64,000 nucleotides of DNA, from positions 9,875 to 73,874 of the forward strand of contig NZ_LMUI01000041.1 in assembly GCF_009765995.1 (NCBI RefSeq). The letters run 5' to 3'. Origin of the DNA: Methylocapsa sp. S129 (GTDB lineage: Bacteria; Pseudomonadota; Alphaproteobacteria; Rhizobiales; Beijerinckiaceae). Every line of letters begins with the position of its first letter. Position 1 is the stretch's first letter. The notes below the pieces were generated by a model. That model was not told where the DNA came from. It ran no database searches and worked only from the letters and a program-made list of their open reading frames with translations. This document shows, in pieces, positions 33,563 to 42,073 of this stretch. The position numbers and the translations under genes were made by a program.

Positions 33563-34615
33563 ATGATGATCGCGTTCAGAAAAGGCTTGGCGGGCCTCGC
33601 CCTATTGGCCGCCTTCGCCGGTCCGGCGCTTGCCGCCGGCATCCCCGGCGCGCCGGCCCCTTTCGATAAGGGCGGCGTGCGCGTCGCGCTCGTTTCCTAT
33701 CTTTCGCAAGGTGATTATTTCGAAGCCTATGAAGCGGGCGTCGCCCGGCAGGCCAAGGCGCTCGGCATCGACCTGCGCATCTTCCAGGGCAAACAGGACG
33801 CGGCCCAACAGCGCGAGCAGATCGAACAGGCGATCAGCCTTGGCGTGTCGGGCATCATCGTCAGCCATGGGCAGCCGGAGGCGCTGAAAGACGTCATCCA
33901 GAAGGCGCTCGACGCGGGCATCAAGGTCGTCGTCAAGGACGTCGACATCGGCAATCCGAAAGTGCCGCTGATTTCCCAAAGCGACCACGACATCGCCGAA
34001 CAGGCGCTTGGTCAGGCGCTCAAAGACAATGGCAAGAGCTTCCCGGCCGGCTATGTCTTCGTGGCGGGCTTTCGGCCTCTCGAACTGCGCGGCGAAGTCT
34101 GGGCGACGGTGAAAAAGGCCAATCCTGGCATTGTCGAAAAAGCGCAATGGGGCGCGGTCGATTCCAATACGGCGACCACGGTCGCCAACCAGACCGCCGC
34201 GGCGCTGCGCGCCAATCCCGACATCAAGGTCGTGTTCGCGCCCTATGACGAATTCGCGCGCGGCGTGAAGCTCGGCGCCACGGAAGCGGGCGTCGCGGAC
34301 AAGATCAAGATTTATAGCGCCGATGTCTCGACCTCGGACATTCTCGACATCCGCGAGCCCGGCAGTCCGTGGGTCGCGACCTCCGCCACCAACCCGGCCG
34401 TCGTCGGCGAGGTTTCGCTGCGCGCGCTCGCGCTGCTGATCGCCGGCCAGGATCCGGGCAAAGTGATCGAGGTCAAGCCCTTCCTGATCACCCAAGCCGA
34501 TCTCATCAAGAACGACATCAAGAAAATCGGCGACCTCGACGCCAAACTGCCGGGCTTCGGCCATTCCGACCAGGCGACCGCGCCATGGTTGCAAGGGCCG
34601 GCCAACACGCAGTGA
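33563..34615 (+). CDS. Sugar ABC transporter substrate-binding protein (second system)
   Basis: 350 residues. The start at 33563 has a GGAGAA site and gives a clean signal peptide (MMIAFRKGLAGLALLAAFAG, cut near ALA). The mature protein has the type I periplasmic layout: VRVALVSYLSQGDYFEAYEAG, SLGVSGIIVSHGQPEALKDV, QKALDAGIKVVVKDVDIG and the second-lobe VVFAPYDEFARGVKLGATEA. It delivers the ligand to the transporter encoded just upstream. The short SYLSQGDYFE opening differs from ribose-binding proteins, so the ligand is left open. Confidence 0.88.
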   Translation: MMIAFRKGLAGLALLAAFAGPALAAGIPGAPAPFDKGGVRVALVSYLSQGDYFEAYEAGVARQAKALGIDLRIFQGKQDAAQQREQIEQAISLGVSGIIVSHGQPEALKDVIQKALDAGIKVVVKDVDIGNPKVPLISQSDHDIAEQALGQALKDNGKSFPAGYVFVAGFRPLELRGEVWATVKKANPGIVEKAQWGAVDSNTATTVANQTAAALRANPDIKVVFAPYDEFARGVKLGATEAGVADKIKIYSADVSTSDILDIREPGSPWVATSATNPAVVGEVSLRALALLIAGQDPGKVIEVKPFLITQADLIKNDIKKIGDLDAKLPGFGHSDQATAPWLQGPANTQ

Positions 34616-34627
34616 ACGAAAACTTTC

Positions 34628-34653
34628 CCGAAGCCGCCGCGAGGCGGCTTCGG
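34628..34653. terminator. Hairpin between converging binding-protein and GST genes
   Basis: A perfect 11-bp stem CCGAAGCCGCC / GGCGGCTTCGG with a GCGA loop. No long T run on the plus side; AAAGTTTT follows on the minus side. It is probably a shared terminator. Confidence 0.6.
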
Positions 34654-34681
34654 CTAAAGGCGCGACGCCGGCGAGCGCCGA

Positions 34682-35293
34682 TCACGCTTTGGCGCTGGGC
34701 CGCGCGGATAAAGCCTGATGCCATCGTCGCAATTGATGCAGCTCCTCGGGAATCGCGATGCGCGCCGTCCTCGCGAAGTCGAGCGCCACGAGGCCGCTGA
34801 TGTCGGCGACGCTGAAGCGATCGCCCGCGATGAACTCCCTGCTCCCCAATTCGCGGTCGATATGCGCCATGGCTTCAACCGCTTTCGGCTTGCTCGATTG
34901 CGCGAGTTCGGCGATCTGCGGAACTTCCATCTGCGCCATATGCGGATGGGAATGACGAAACGCATTGGCGATATGGATGAGCAGTCCCAGTTCCAACCGC
35001 CGCTGCCACATTTCGACCAGCGCGCGCTCCAAAGGCCCGACGCCAAATAGCGGCGGATCGGGCTGGATTTCCTCAAAATAGCGGCAAATGGCGATGGATT
35101 CGCAGATCGCCACGCCGTCGTCGAGCACAAGGACAGGAATGCGCTGAAAGGGATTGAGCGCCGAAAATCCTTCCGATCGTTGATCAAGACGCGCAAGGTC
35201 GACGTCGACAGTCGGCACGCTAAGATTCTTCTCGGCCAGAAAGATGCGCACGCGTCGCGGATTGGGCGCGAACGGCGAATTATAGAGCTTCAT
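34682..35293 (-). CDS. Glutathione S-transferase family protein
   Basis: 203 residues. The thioredoxin-like N-terminal domain (about 1-78) starts MKLYNSPFAPNPRRVRIFLA and holds the cis-Pro and glutathione-binding motif FQRIPVLVLDDGVAICESIA. The helical C-terminal domain contains FIAGDRFSVADISGLVALDF, the conserved N-capping box of GSTs. Length is normal. Members conjugate glutathione to electrophiles or reduce peroxides; this one's substrate is unknown. It is convergent with the ABC operon and divergent from the histidine kinase. Confidence 0.9.
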   Translation of the reverse strand: MKLYNSPFAPNPRRVRIFLAEKNLSVPTVDVDLARLDQRSEGFSALNPFQRIPVLVLDDGVAICESIAICRYFEEIQPDPPLFGVGPLERALVEMWQRRLELGLLIHIANAFRHSHPHMAQMEVPQIAELAQSSKPKAVEAMAHIDRELGSREFIAGDRFSVADISGLVALDFARTARIAIPEELHQLRRWHQALSARPSAKA

Positions 35294-35604
35294 GACCGGC
35301 GCCCCACCCTGCTGCGCTTCCTCTCGCCGCTAATTTCCTGTCTTGAGCGGGTTGGTTCCGCCGTACAGGCCCGCTAACCATACATGAACAGATCACGCCG
35401 CCCAATCATGGTCAACGACGCCGATCCGCGCGCAGACTGCTGCGCGCGGCGCCCAAAAGGTTAACCGCAACCAGCGCGAAGCCGGGCAAAAAACCCCGCG
35501 CCCCTTCGGAAATCGCTCTCATTGGAGCTAATTTGTCAGTCGCTCGTTAAGGAATAATGGGCATCATCGTCCCCGTGAGTTCTGCCAGCGTGCGTTGAGT
35601 GATC
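35294..35604. other. Divergent promoter region, GST / histidine kinase
   Basis: About 310 bp with no credible gene. It should contain promoters for both flanking genes; no clear box or operator is recognised. Confidence 0.5.
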
Positions 35605-37167
35605 ATGAGTGAAGTCACTGCGGAAATGATTGAAAACGGCCGTGCGCGCGACCCTGTGTCGGCGACCCGCCGCCGCAGGATGACCGTCAAGATGCGCCAA
35701 GCGCGCGAAAAGCTGACGACCGTCAATGACCGCGCCAGGCCCTACGCCCCGGACCTGTTGCGCCTGTTCGCGCAAAGCCACAGAAGCGCCACCCCAGTCA
35801 TGTGCCTCCTCGTGCTGGCCATCGGCGCCAGCGCGCTCATGTGGGTGCCGGCGCCCAGAGTGTTGGGTTGGGGCGCCCTCGTCTGCATGGCGATGGCGCT
35901 GCTCTACGGGTTCTCGATCGCCTTCCTCGACTCGAATCCCGAAGAAGCGAATTTGAAGGCGTGGCGGCTGAAATTCATCGTCGCCGAATCGTTCAACGGC
36001 CTCGCCTGGGCGATGATCGTCACCCTGCTGCTGCAAGCGCATGACCCGAGCGCGCGCACCTTCGTGCTGGTGGTGCTCTTGCTCGTGGCGGCCATGACCG
36101 CGATGGTCGCTTCGTCTATCCCCTTTGCCGTCGCGGGCGGACTGGTGCCGGTCACCATCGCGATCGTCTATGCGCTGGGCCCGACGACGCGGCTCGATAG
36201 CCTGGCGCTCTGCTTTCTGTGCGTGGGCGCCCTGGTCTATTTCGTCATCCTCGCCAATCGCCTTCATTCGACTTCGATCGACGGACAATCCTTCCGGGCG
36301 GAGAAAGACGCGCTGATCGCCGAACTCGAACAGGCCAAGCTCAATTCGGACGAAGCGCGCCGGCGCGCGGAAGAAGCCAATCTCGCCAAGTCCCGCTTCC
36401 TGGCGACGATGAGTCATGAACTGCGCACGCCGCTCAACGCCATCCTGGGCTTTTCGGAGGTGATGAAGGCCGAACTTTTCGGCGCCCATGCGGTGCCCTC
36501 CTACAAGGAATATTCCGAAGACATTCATTCCAGCGGCCAGCATCTTTTGATGCTGATCAACGAAATCCTCGATCTGTCGCGCGTCGAGGCGGGGCGTTAC
36601 GAACTCAAGGAGGAATCGGTCGCCCTGGTTCACATTGTCGAGGAATGCCGTCATTTGCTCGCCATGCGCGCCAAGAACCGGGACATCAGCATCGTCCAAT
36701 CGCTCGACGACGGGCTGCCGCGCATCTGGGCGGACGAACGCGCGGTGCGCCAGGTGACGCTCAACCTCCTGAGCAACGCCATCAAATTCACGCCGCAAGG
36801 AGGATCCGTCACCATCAAGGTGGGATGGACCCGGCTCGGCGGCCAATATCTGTCGATCCGCGACACCGGGCCAGGCATACCGGAAGAAGAAATTCCGGTC
36901 GTGCTCTCATCCTTCGGCCGGGGATCGCTCGCCCAGAAGAACGCCGACGAGGGGACCGGCCTCGGATTGCCGATCGTCAAGGGGCTGGTTGAATTGCACG
37001 GCGGCGAGTTCAAACTGCTGTCCAAGGTGCGCGAGGGCACCGAAGTCATCGTCATATTCCCGCCAGAGCGCGTGATGAACGCCCTGCCCCAGCTCGATCC
37101 CAATGCGCCCGAACCGGAACACGCGCCCGTTCCGTTGCGCCGCGCACCGCGCCGGGTGGCTGCTTAA
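35605..37167 (+). CDS. Membrane sensor histidine kinase (PdhS/PleC-like catalytic core)
   Basis: 520 residues from the ATG at 35605. The N-terminal half (about 60-230) has five or six membrane helices and no recognisable periplasmic domain. A coiled linker (about 230-270) leads into the HisKA domain with the phosphorylated His in FLATMSHELRTPLNAILGF. The ATPase domain has N box LNLLSNAIKFTP, G1 DTGPGIPEEE and G2 GTGLGLPIVKGL. The C-terminal tail is proline-rich. HisKA of this type is shared by cell-cycle and stress kinases of Alphaproteobacteria. No response-regulator gene is adjacent, so this is an orphan kinase. Confidence 0.92.
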   Translation: MSEVTAEMIENGRARDPVSATRRRRMTVKMRQAREKLTTVNDRARPYAPDLLRLFAQSHRSATPVMCLLVLAIGASALMWVPAPRVLGWGALVCMAMALLYGFSIAFLDSNPEEANLKAWRLKFIVAESFNGLAWAMIVTLLLQAHDPSARTFVLVVLLLVAAMTAMVASSIPFAVAGGLVPVTIAIVYALGPTTRLDSLALCFLCVGALVYFVILANRLHSTSIDGQSFRAEKDALIAELEQAKLNSDEARRRAEEANLAKSRFLATMSHELRTPLNAILGFSEVMKAELFGAHAVPSYKEYSEDIHSSGQHLLMLINEILDLSRVEAGRYELKEESVALVHIVEECRHLLAMRAKNRDISIVQSLDDGLPRIWADERAVRQVTLNLLSNAIKFTPQGGSVTIKVGWTRLGGQYLSIRDTGPGIPEEEIPVVLSSFGRGSLAQKNADEGTGLGLPIVKGLVELHGGEFKLLSKVREGTEVIVIFPPERVMNALPQLDPNAPEPEHAPVPLRRAPRRVAA

Positions 37168-37327
37168 CCCCCGGTTCTTGGATAGAGAGGCGAGATTATC
37201 GGCGCCTGGCGTGGCGCTAGGCGCGGAAGGCGGCTTCAAGGTCTCCTGGCGGCAGCCCATGTCATCCGCCTGACCTTCGGCTTTTCCGTGGTGCTCATAG
37301 CGCCCGCCAGGATTGCACCGGCTAGAT

Positions 37328-37335
37328 TGTATACA
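37328..37335. promoter_or_regulatory. Distal TGTATACA operator of the van-like cluster
   Basis: Perfect 8-bp palindrome within TTGTATACAT. Sites with a GTATAC core are the usual targets of FadR/FCD-type GntR regulators, and such a regulator is encoded at 38641. It lies 192 bp upstream of the proximal copy. Confidence 0.5.
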
Positions 37336-37485
37336 TTTACCTCAAAATCCTGAAGTTGAGACGCGCGTGTCGGGCCGCCGCCGCTACGGTCGCGCGCCGC
37401 GCCCTCAGCTCATCCTGGATTACCTCATGATTCCCTCAATAATAGCGAACGACCGCCGGCGATCGGCAGGCTCTCAACGACGCGG

Positions 37486-37527
37486 TTGACGCGAGCGCGA
37501 AAAATAATGTATTCTCGATGTATACAG
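37486..37527 (+). promoter_or_regulatory. van-like promoter with proximal TGTATACA operator
   Basis: TTGACG (37486-37491), a 17-bp spacer and TGTATT (37509-37514) form a plausible promoter. The palindrome TGTATACA (37520-37527) lies at the expected transcription start, where a bound repressor would block the polymerase. The gene starts at 37547. Confidence 0.6.
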
Positions 37528-37546
37528 TAATCATAGGGAGGGTTTC

Positions 37547-38635
37547 ATGCCGGGAGACGCCGCGCCCGATACGTTTCAGATGTCGGCCCAGCAGACCTTT
37601 CCACTCAACGCCTGGTACGCCGCCGCCTGGGACCACGAGATCAAACGGGAATTGCTCGCGCGCACGATCTGCAACCGGAAGGTCGTGCTCTACCGCAAAC
37701 AGAACGGCGCCCCGGCCGCGCTCGACGACGCCTGCTGGCATCGCCTGACCCCGCTTTCGCTCGGCCGGCTCAAGGGCGACGAGGTCGTGTGCGGCTATCA
37801 CGGCTTGGTTTTCAATGCGCTCGGCCGCTGCACCCACATGCCCTCGCAAGAGACGATCAATCCCTCCGCCTGCGTGCGCGCCTATCCTCTCGTCGAGAAG
37901 CATCGCTTCGTCTGGCTCTGGCCGGGCGATCCGGCGCTCGCCGATCCCACTGAAATTCCCGATCTGCATTGGAACGACGATCCCGCCTGGGCCGGCGACG
38001 GCAAGCTCATGCATGTCCACTGCGACTATCGTTTCGTCGTCGACAATCTGATGGACCTGACGCACGAGACCTTCGTGCATGGCTCATCAATCGGCGACGA
38101 ATCCGTCGCCGAGGCGCCGTTCGAGACAACCTATGGCGAGGGTTGGGCCAAGGTGACGCGTTGGATGGAAGGGATCGAGCCGCCGCCGTTCTGGCGCGCG
38201 CAACTCGGCAGGCCGGGCCTCGTCGACCGCTGGCAGATCATCAATTTCCAGGCGCCCGCCACTATCGCGATCGATGTGGGCGTCGCCCCTGCCGGGACCG
38301 GAGCGCCGCAGGGCGACCGCGCGCAGGGCGTCAATGGCTTCGTACTCAACACAATGACGCCCGAAACCGACAAGAGCTGCCATTATTTCTGGGCCTTCGC
38401 GCGCAACTACAAGATCGACGAGCAGCGCCGCACCCATGAATTACGCGAGGGCGTCGCGCATATTTTCGGCGAGGACCATCGCATTCTCGAAGCGCAGCAG
38501 CGCGGCGTCGAAGCCAATCCGAACCGCGTCTTCTACAACCTCAACATCGACGCGGGCTCGATGTGGGCGCGCCGCCTGATCGAGCGGATGATCGCCGCGG
38601 AGGCGCGCGGCGCCCAGGCCCAAGCGGCGGAGTGA
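37547..38635 (+). CDS. vanA: Rieske oxygenase, vanillate O-demethylase oxygenase subunit-like
   Basis: 362 residues, ribosome binding site AGGGAGGG. The Rieske [2Fe-2S] motif is CWHRLTPLSLGRL ... CGYHG (C-x-H ... C-x2-H). The mononuclear iron site has the NLMDLTHETFVHG segment with two His ligands. LNTMTPETDKSCHYFWAFAR is typical of VanA. VanA removes the methyl group of vanillate as formaldehyde, using electrons from VanB. The second Rieske position is Trp rather than the more common Pro. Because an NCS1 permease rather than an aromatic-acid carrier ends the cluster, another O- or N-methylated substrate is possible. Confidence 0.85.
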   Translation: MPGDAAPDTFQMSAQQTFPLNAWYAAAWDHEIKRELLARTICNRKVVLYRKQNGAPAALDDACWHRLTPLSLGRLKGDEVVCGYHGLVFNALGRCTHMPSQETINPSACVRAYPLVEKHRFVWLWPGDPALADPTEIPDLHWNDDPAWAGDGKLMHVHCDYRFVVDNLMDLTHETFVHGSSIGDESVAEAPFETTYGEGWAKVTRWMEGIEPPPFWRAQLGRPGLVDRWQIINFQAPATIAIDVGVAPAGTGAPQGDRAQGVNGFVLNTMTPETDKSCHYFWAFARNYKIDEQRRTHELREGVAHIFGEDHRILEAQQRGVEANPNRVFYNLNIDAGSMWARRLIERMIAAEARGAQAQAAE

Positions 38636-38640
38636 TCGCG

Positions 38641-39396
38641 ATGGCGGGCGAAGGCGATCACGAACGCGCGGTCTCGCACACGGTCAAGGCGCAGCTCGCG
38701 TTGCGCGACCTCATCCTATCGGGCGCCCTGCCCCAGGGCGAACGTCTGTCGGAACTCTCGGTCGTCGAGCGGCTTGGTGTCTCGCGCACGCCGGTGCGTA
38801 TGGCGCTCGTGCGCCTCGAAGAGGAGGGGCTGCTCGAGGCGATCCCGTCCGGGGGCTTCGCCGTGCGCGCCTTTTCCGAAAGCGACATCGACGATGCGAT
38901 CGAAATTCGCGGCGCGCTCGAAGGCCTGGCCGCTCGTTTTGCCGCCGAACGCGGCGCTTCGCGCGGACGCCTCGCTGAACTGAAGGATTGCCTTGCCGAG
39001 ATCGACGATCTGGCCGGCCTGTCCGAAGGAAGCGAGGAGAGCTTCTCCGATTATGTGCGGCTCAACGCGCGTTTTCATGCGCTGCTGCATGCGCTGAGCG
39101 ACAGCCCAGCGCTCATGCGTCAGATCGATCGCGCCTGCGCGCTGCCCTTCGCCTCGCCCTCCGGCTTCGTCGCCGCGCAGGCGCGCCTGCCGCAATCGCG
39201 CTTCATCCTCACGCTTGCGCAAGATCAGCATCACTGTCTTGTCGAGGCGATCGAAAACCGCGAGGGCGAACGCGCCGACGCGCTCGCGCGCGAACATGCG
39301 CGGCTCGCGCGGCGTAACCTGCGTTTCGCATTCCAGAACCAATCGGCGTTCGATCTGGTCGCCGGCTCGGCGCTCATCAAGCGCCGGGCGAGATAG
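38641..39396 (+). CDS. GntR/FCD family regulator of the van-like cluster
   Basis: 251 residues from the ATG at 38641; a GTG at 38632 overlapping the oxygenase stop is possible. The winged helix (about 15-80) includes LRDLILSGALPQGERLSELS and LGVSRTPVRMALVRLEEEGL. The C-terminal FCD helical domain (about 90-235) includes ARFHALLHALSDSPAL and the metal-binding His pattern. Family members repress catabolic genes until a pathway acid binds. The TGTATACA sites upstream of the oxygenase gene are its likely operators. It lies between the oxygenase and reductase genes, as seen in several vanARB-like operons. Confidence 0.88.
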   Translation: MAGEGDHERAVSHTVKAQLALRDLILSGALPQGERLSELSVVERLGVSRTPVRMALVRLEEEGLLEAIPSGGFAVRAFSESDIDDAIEIRGALEGLAARFAAERGASRGRLAELKDCLAEIDDLAGLSEGSEESFSDYVRLNARFHALLHALSDSPALMRQIDRACALPFASPSGFVAAQARLPQSRFILTLAQDQHHCLVEAIENREGERADALAREHARLARRNLRFAFQNQSAFDLVAGSALIKRRAR

Positions 39397-39404
39397 AGGC
39401 CGCC

Positions 39405-40394
39405 GTGCGGACCGCTATCCACTGGACGCCGGCGAGGCTGTTGCGCACGCACGATGTCGCCCGGGACATTCGCCTCTTCGAGATCGCTCCCGAGGGCGGC
39501 GCGCGCACCAACGCGCCGGGCTCTCATATCAATGTCGCGCTCGTCATCAACGACCAGGCCGACAGCCGCTCCTATTCGATCGTCGATTCAAGCCTTGAGG
39601 CCTATCGCATCGCCGTCAAGCGCTGCGCACCCAGCCGCGGCGGTTCGCAAGCGATGTGGCGCTTGCCGCCGGGCGCGCCGCTGACGATTTCCGAGCCGCA
39701 TAATCATTTCGCGCTGGATTTCGACCGCACGGATTATCTGCTTGTCGCCGGCGGCATCGGCGTCACGCCGCTCATGGGCATGGCGGCGGCGCTCGCGCGC
39801 ACCGGCAAAGCCTATCGCTTCGTCCATGTCGCGCCGACGCGCACCGAGGCCGCCTTCGTCCAAGAGCTTCGCGACGCGCATCAGGCGCGTTACGAGCCGC
39901 GCTATTCGCGCGAGGGGGCGACGCTCGACCTGGCGCTTGAGATCGCGCGCCTGGCGCCGCAAGGCCAATTGTATTTCTGCGGGCCGATGCGCCTGCTCCA
40001 GGCGGCGCGCGCCGCCTGGAGCGCGGCGGGCCGCCATGCCGCCGACCTGCGCTTTGAAACTTTCGCCAGCGGCGGCCGCTATGCCGCCGAGGCCTTTACA
40101 GTCAAAATACCGCGCGCCGGCCTCGAAGTGCGCGTCGGTGAAACCGAGACGATGCTCGCCGCCCTCGCAAGAGCCGGCGTCGACATCATGTCCGACTGCC
40201 AACGCGGCGAGTGCGGCCTGTGCGCCGTCGACGTGCTCGGCTGCGAGGGGACGATCGACCATCGCGACGTGTTCTTCTCAGAGCGCGAGCATGCGCAGAA
40301 CGCGAAAATGTGCGCCTGCGTCTCGCGCGCCCTCGGCGGCGGCGTCAGCATCGACACCGCATTCCGCTCCACCGCTTCGCTCCTCGACGCATAG
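39405..40394 (+). CDS. vanB: Vanillate O-demethylase reductase subunit-like (FMN / plant-type ferredoxin)
   Basis: 329 residues from a GTG at 39405, 8 bp after the regulator's stop. The FMN domain includes DSRSYSIVDSS. The NAD domain starts YLLVAGGIGVTPLMGMAA and contains LYFCGPMRLL. The C-terminal ferredoxin has the four Cys of SDCQRGECGLCAVDV and KMCACVSRAL. This is the phthalate-dioxygenase-reductase layout. It passes electrons from NADH to the Rieske oxygenase. Length and domain order are typical of VanB. Confidence 0.9.
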   Translation: MRTAIHWTPARLLRTHDVARDIRLFEIAPEGGARTNAPGSHINVALVINDQADSRSYSIVDSSLEAYRIAVKRCAPSRGGSQAMWRLPPGAPLTISEPHNHFALDFDRTDYLLVAGGIGVTPLMGMAAALARTGKAYRFVHVAPTRTEAAFVQELRDAHQARYEPRYSREGATLDLALEIARLAPQGQLYFCGPMRLLQAARAAWSAAGRHAADLRFETFASGGRYAAEAFTVKIPRAGLEVRVGETETMLAALARAGVDIMSDCQRGECGLCAVDVLGCEGTIDHRDVFFSEREHAQNAKMCACVSRALGGGVSIDTAFRSTASLLDA

Positions 40395-40517
40395 GCTGCG
40401 AAGCTGGGGATAATCTCGCTGTCCGGCCCGTTGCGGGCATGCCCGCGATTGATGTGCCTAAATTTTGGGCGTATCGTCACAAAAAAATACAAGAAGCAAT
40501 CGATCGGGGGGACGATC

Positions 40518-41966
40518 ATGGATATTCCGAACGCTTCGCCGTCTCTATACAATGAGGACTTGGCGCCGGCCTCGGTCCGCAACTGGGGACCATTCAGCAT
40601 TTTCAACGTGTGGACGTCCGACGTCCACAGCCTTTGGGGCTATTATCTCGCCGCCAGCCTGTTCCTGCTGTGCGGCAGTTTCCTCAATTTCGTGATCGCC
40701 ATCGGCATCGGCTCGCTCGTCATATTTTTCCTGATGAGTCTCGTCGGCAATGCCGGCGTCAAGACCGGCGTTCCCTATCCCGTGCTGGCGCGCGCCTCAT
40801 TCGGCATCTGGGGCGCCAATATCCCCGCTTTGGTGCGCGCCATCGTCGCGTGCTTTTGGTACGGCGCGCAAACCAGTGCGGCTTCGGGCGCGATCGTGGC
40901 GCTGCTGATCCGCTCCGACAGTTTTAGGGAATTTCACCAATCGACGCATTGGCTCGGCCATTCCGGCCTGGAGGTGATCTGCTTCGTCATCGTCTGGGCG
41001 CTGCAATTGCTGATCATCCAGCGCGGCATGGAGACGGTGCGCAAGTTCCAGGACTGGGCCGGCCCGGCGGTCTGGGTGATGATGCTCATTCTGGCGATCG
41101 GCCTTGTCGTCAAGGCAGGCGGCCTGTCATTCTCAAGCACGATCCCGGCCGATGTTCTGCTGGATAAGACCAAGGACGCGGGCGTTCCCGGCATTCCCGG
41201 ATCGTTTGCCTCGCTCATGGCGGTCTCGGCGACCTGGATCACCTATTTCGCCGCGCTCTATCTCAATTTCTGCGACTTTTCCCGCTATGCGCCCGACGCC
41301 AAGGCGGTCAGAACCGGCAATATCTGGGGCCTGCCGGTCAATCTGATCCTTTTCTCGCTGGTCGCGGGCGTCACCACCATCGCCGCCTATCAGGTCTATG
41401 GCGAAGTGCTGCTGCACCCCGATCAGATATCGGCCAAATTCGATAGCTGGTTTCTCGCTTTGCTCGCCGCGCTGACCTTCGCGGTGGCGACTCTGGGCAT
41501 CAATGTCGTGGCCAATTTCGTTTCGCCGGCCTTCGACTTCTCCAACGTGTTTCCGAGATATATCGACTTCAAGAAGGGCGGCTATATCGCGGCGTTGATC
41601 GCGCTGGTCCTCTATCCCTTCGCGCCCTGGGAAGGCAATGCGGCGTCTTTCGTCGGGGCGATCGGCGCGACGATGGGGCCGATCTTCGGCGTGATGATGG
41701 TGGATTATTATCTGATCGCCAAAGGCGTGGTGAACGTGCCCGCGCTCTATCAGGAGAACGGCGAATATCGCTTCACCGGCGGCTGGAACTGGGCCGCCAT
41801 TATCGCCGCGGTGATTGGCGCTCTGTTCTCCAGCATCCTGCCGAACTTCACCTCGTTGCTGCCGGAGTGGTGGGGCGTTTACGGCTGGTTCTTCGGGGTG
41901 GGCATCGCGGGCGCGGTCTATTACGCGCTGCGCTCTGTGATGTCGCCGGCGACGGCGACGGCCTAG
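40518..41966 (+). CDS. NCS1 family nucleobase/hydantoin-type permease
   Basis: 482 residues from the ATG at 40518 with GGGGGG upstream. Twelve membrane helices. The NCS1 pattern is visible: NEDLAPASVRNWGPFSIFNV at the N terminus, PVLARASFGIWGANIPALVR, and FAALYLNFCDFSRYAPDAKA. The family imports purines, pyrimidines, hydantoins, allantoin or related rings with a cation. It lies 120 bp after the reductase gene on the same strand, so it likely belongs to the cluster. This makes a nitrogen heterocycle a candidate substrate of the demethylase (inference). Confidence 0.88.
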   Translation: MDIPNASPSLYNEDLAPASVRNWGPFSIFNVWTSDVHSLWGYYLAASLFLLCGSFLNFVIAIGIGSLVIFFLMSLVGNAGVKTGVPYPVLARASFGIWGANIPALVRAIVACFWYGAQTSAASGAIVALLIRSDSFREFHQSTHWLGHSGLEVICFVIVWALQLLIIQRGMETVRKFQDWAGPAVWVMMLILAIGLVVKAGGLSFSSTIPADVLLDKTKDAGVPGIPGSFASLMAVSATWITYFAALYLNFCDFSRYAPDAKAVRTGNIWGLPVNLILFSLVAGVTTIAAYQVYGEVLLHPDQISAKFDSWFLALLAALTFAVATLGINVVANFVSPAFDFSNVFPRYIDFKKGGYIAALIALVLYPFAPWEGNAASFVGAIGATMGPIFGVMMVDYYLIAKGVVNVPALYQENGEYRFTGGWNWAAIIAAVIGALFSSILPNFTSLLPEWWGVYGWFFGVGIAGAVYYALRSVMSPATATA

Positions 41967-42073
41967 CGCGCATAAGAGCTTGGGCGCGCGAACCGGCGGA
42001 AGGGTCGGATCGCGCGCCTTTAAGTTTGTTCCTCAAAGCGAAACCTTTGGTCTCGCCACAGGCGCAAGAGATT

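Larger units (their letters stand above)
37168..37546. other. Promoter region of the vanillate-demethylase-like cluster
   Basis: 380 bp between the histidine kinase and vanA-like gene with no gene. It contains two TGTATACA palindromes and a TTGACG/TGTATT promoter (reported separately). Confidence 0.7.
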
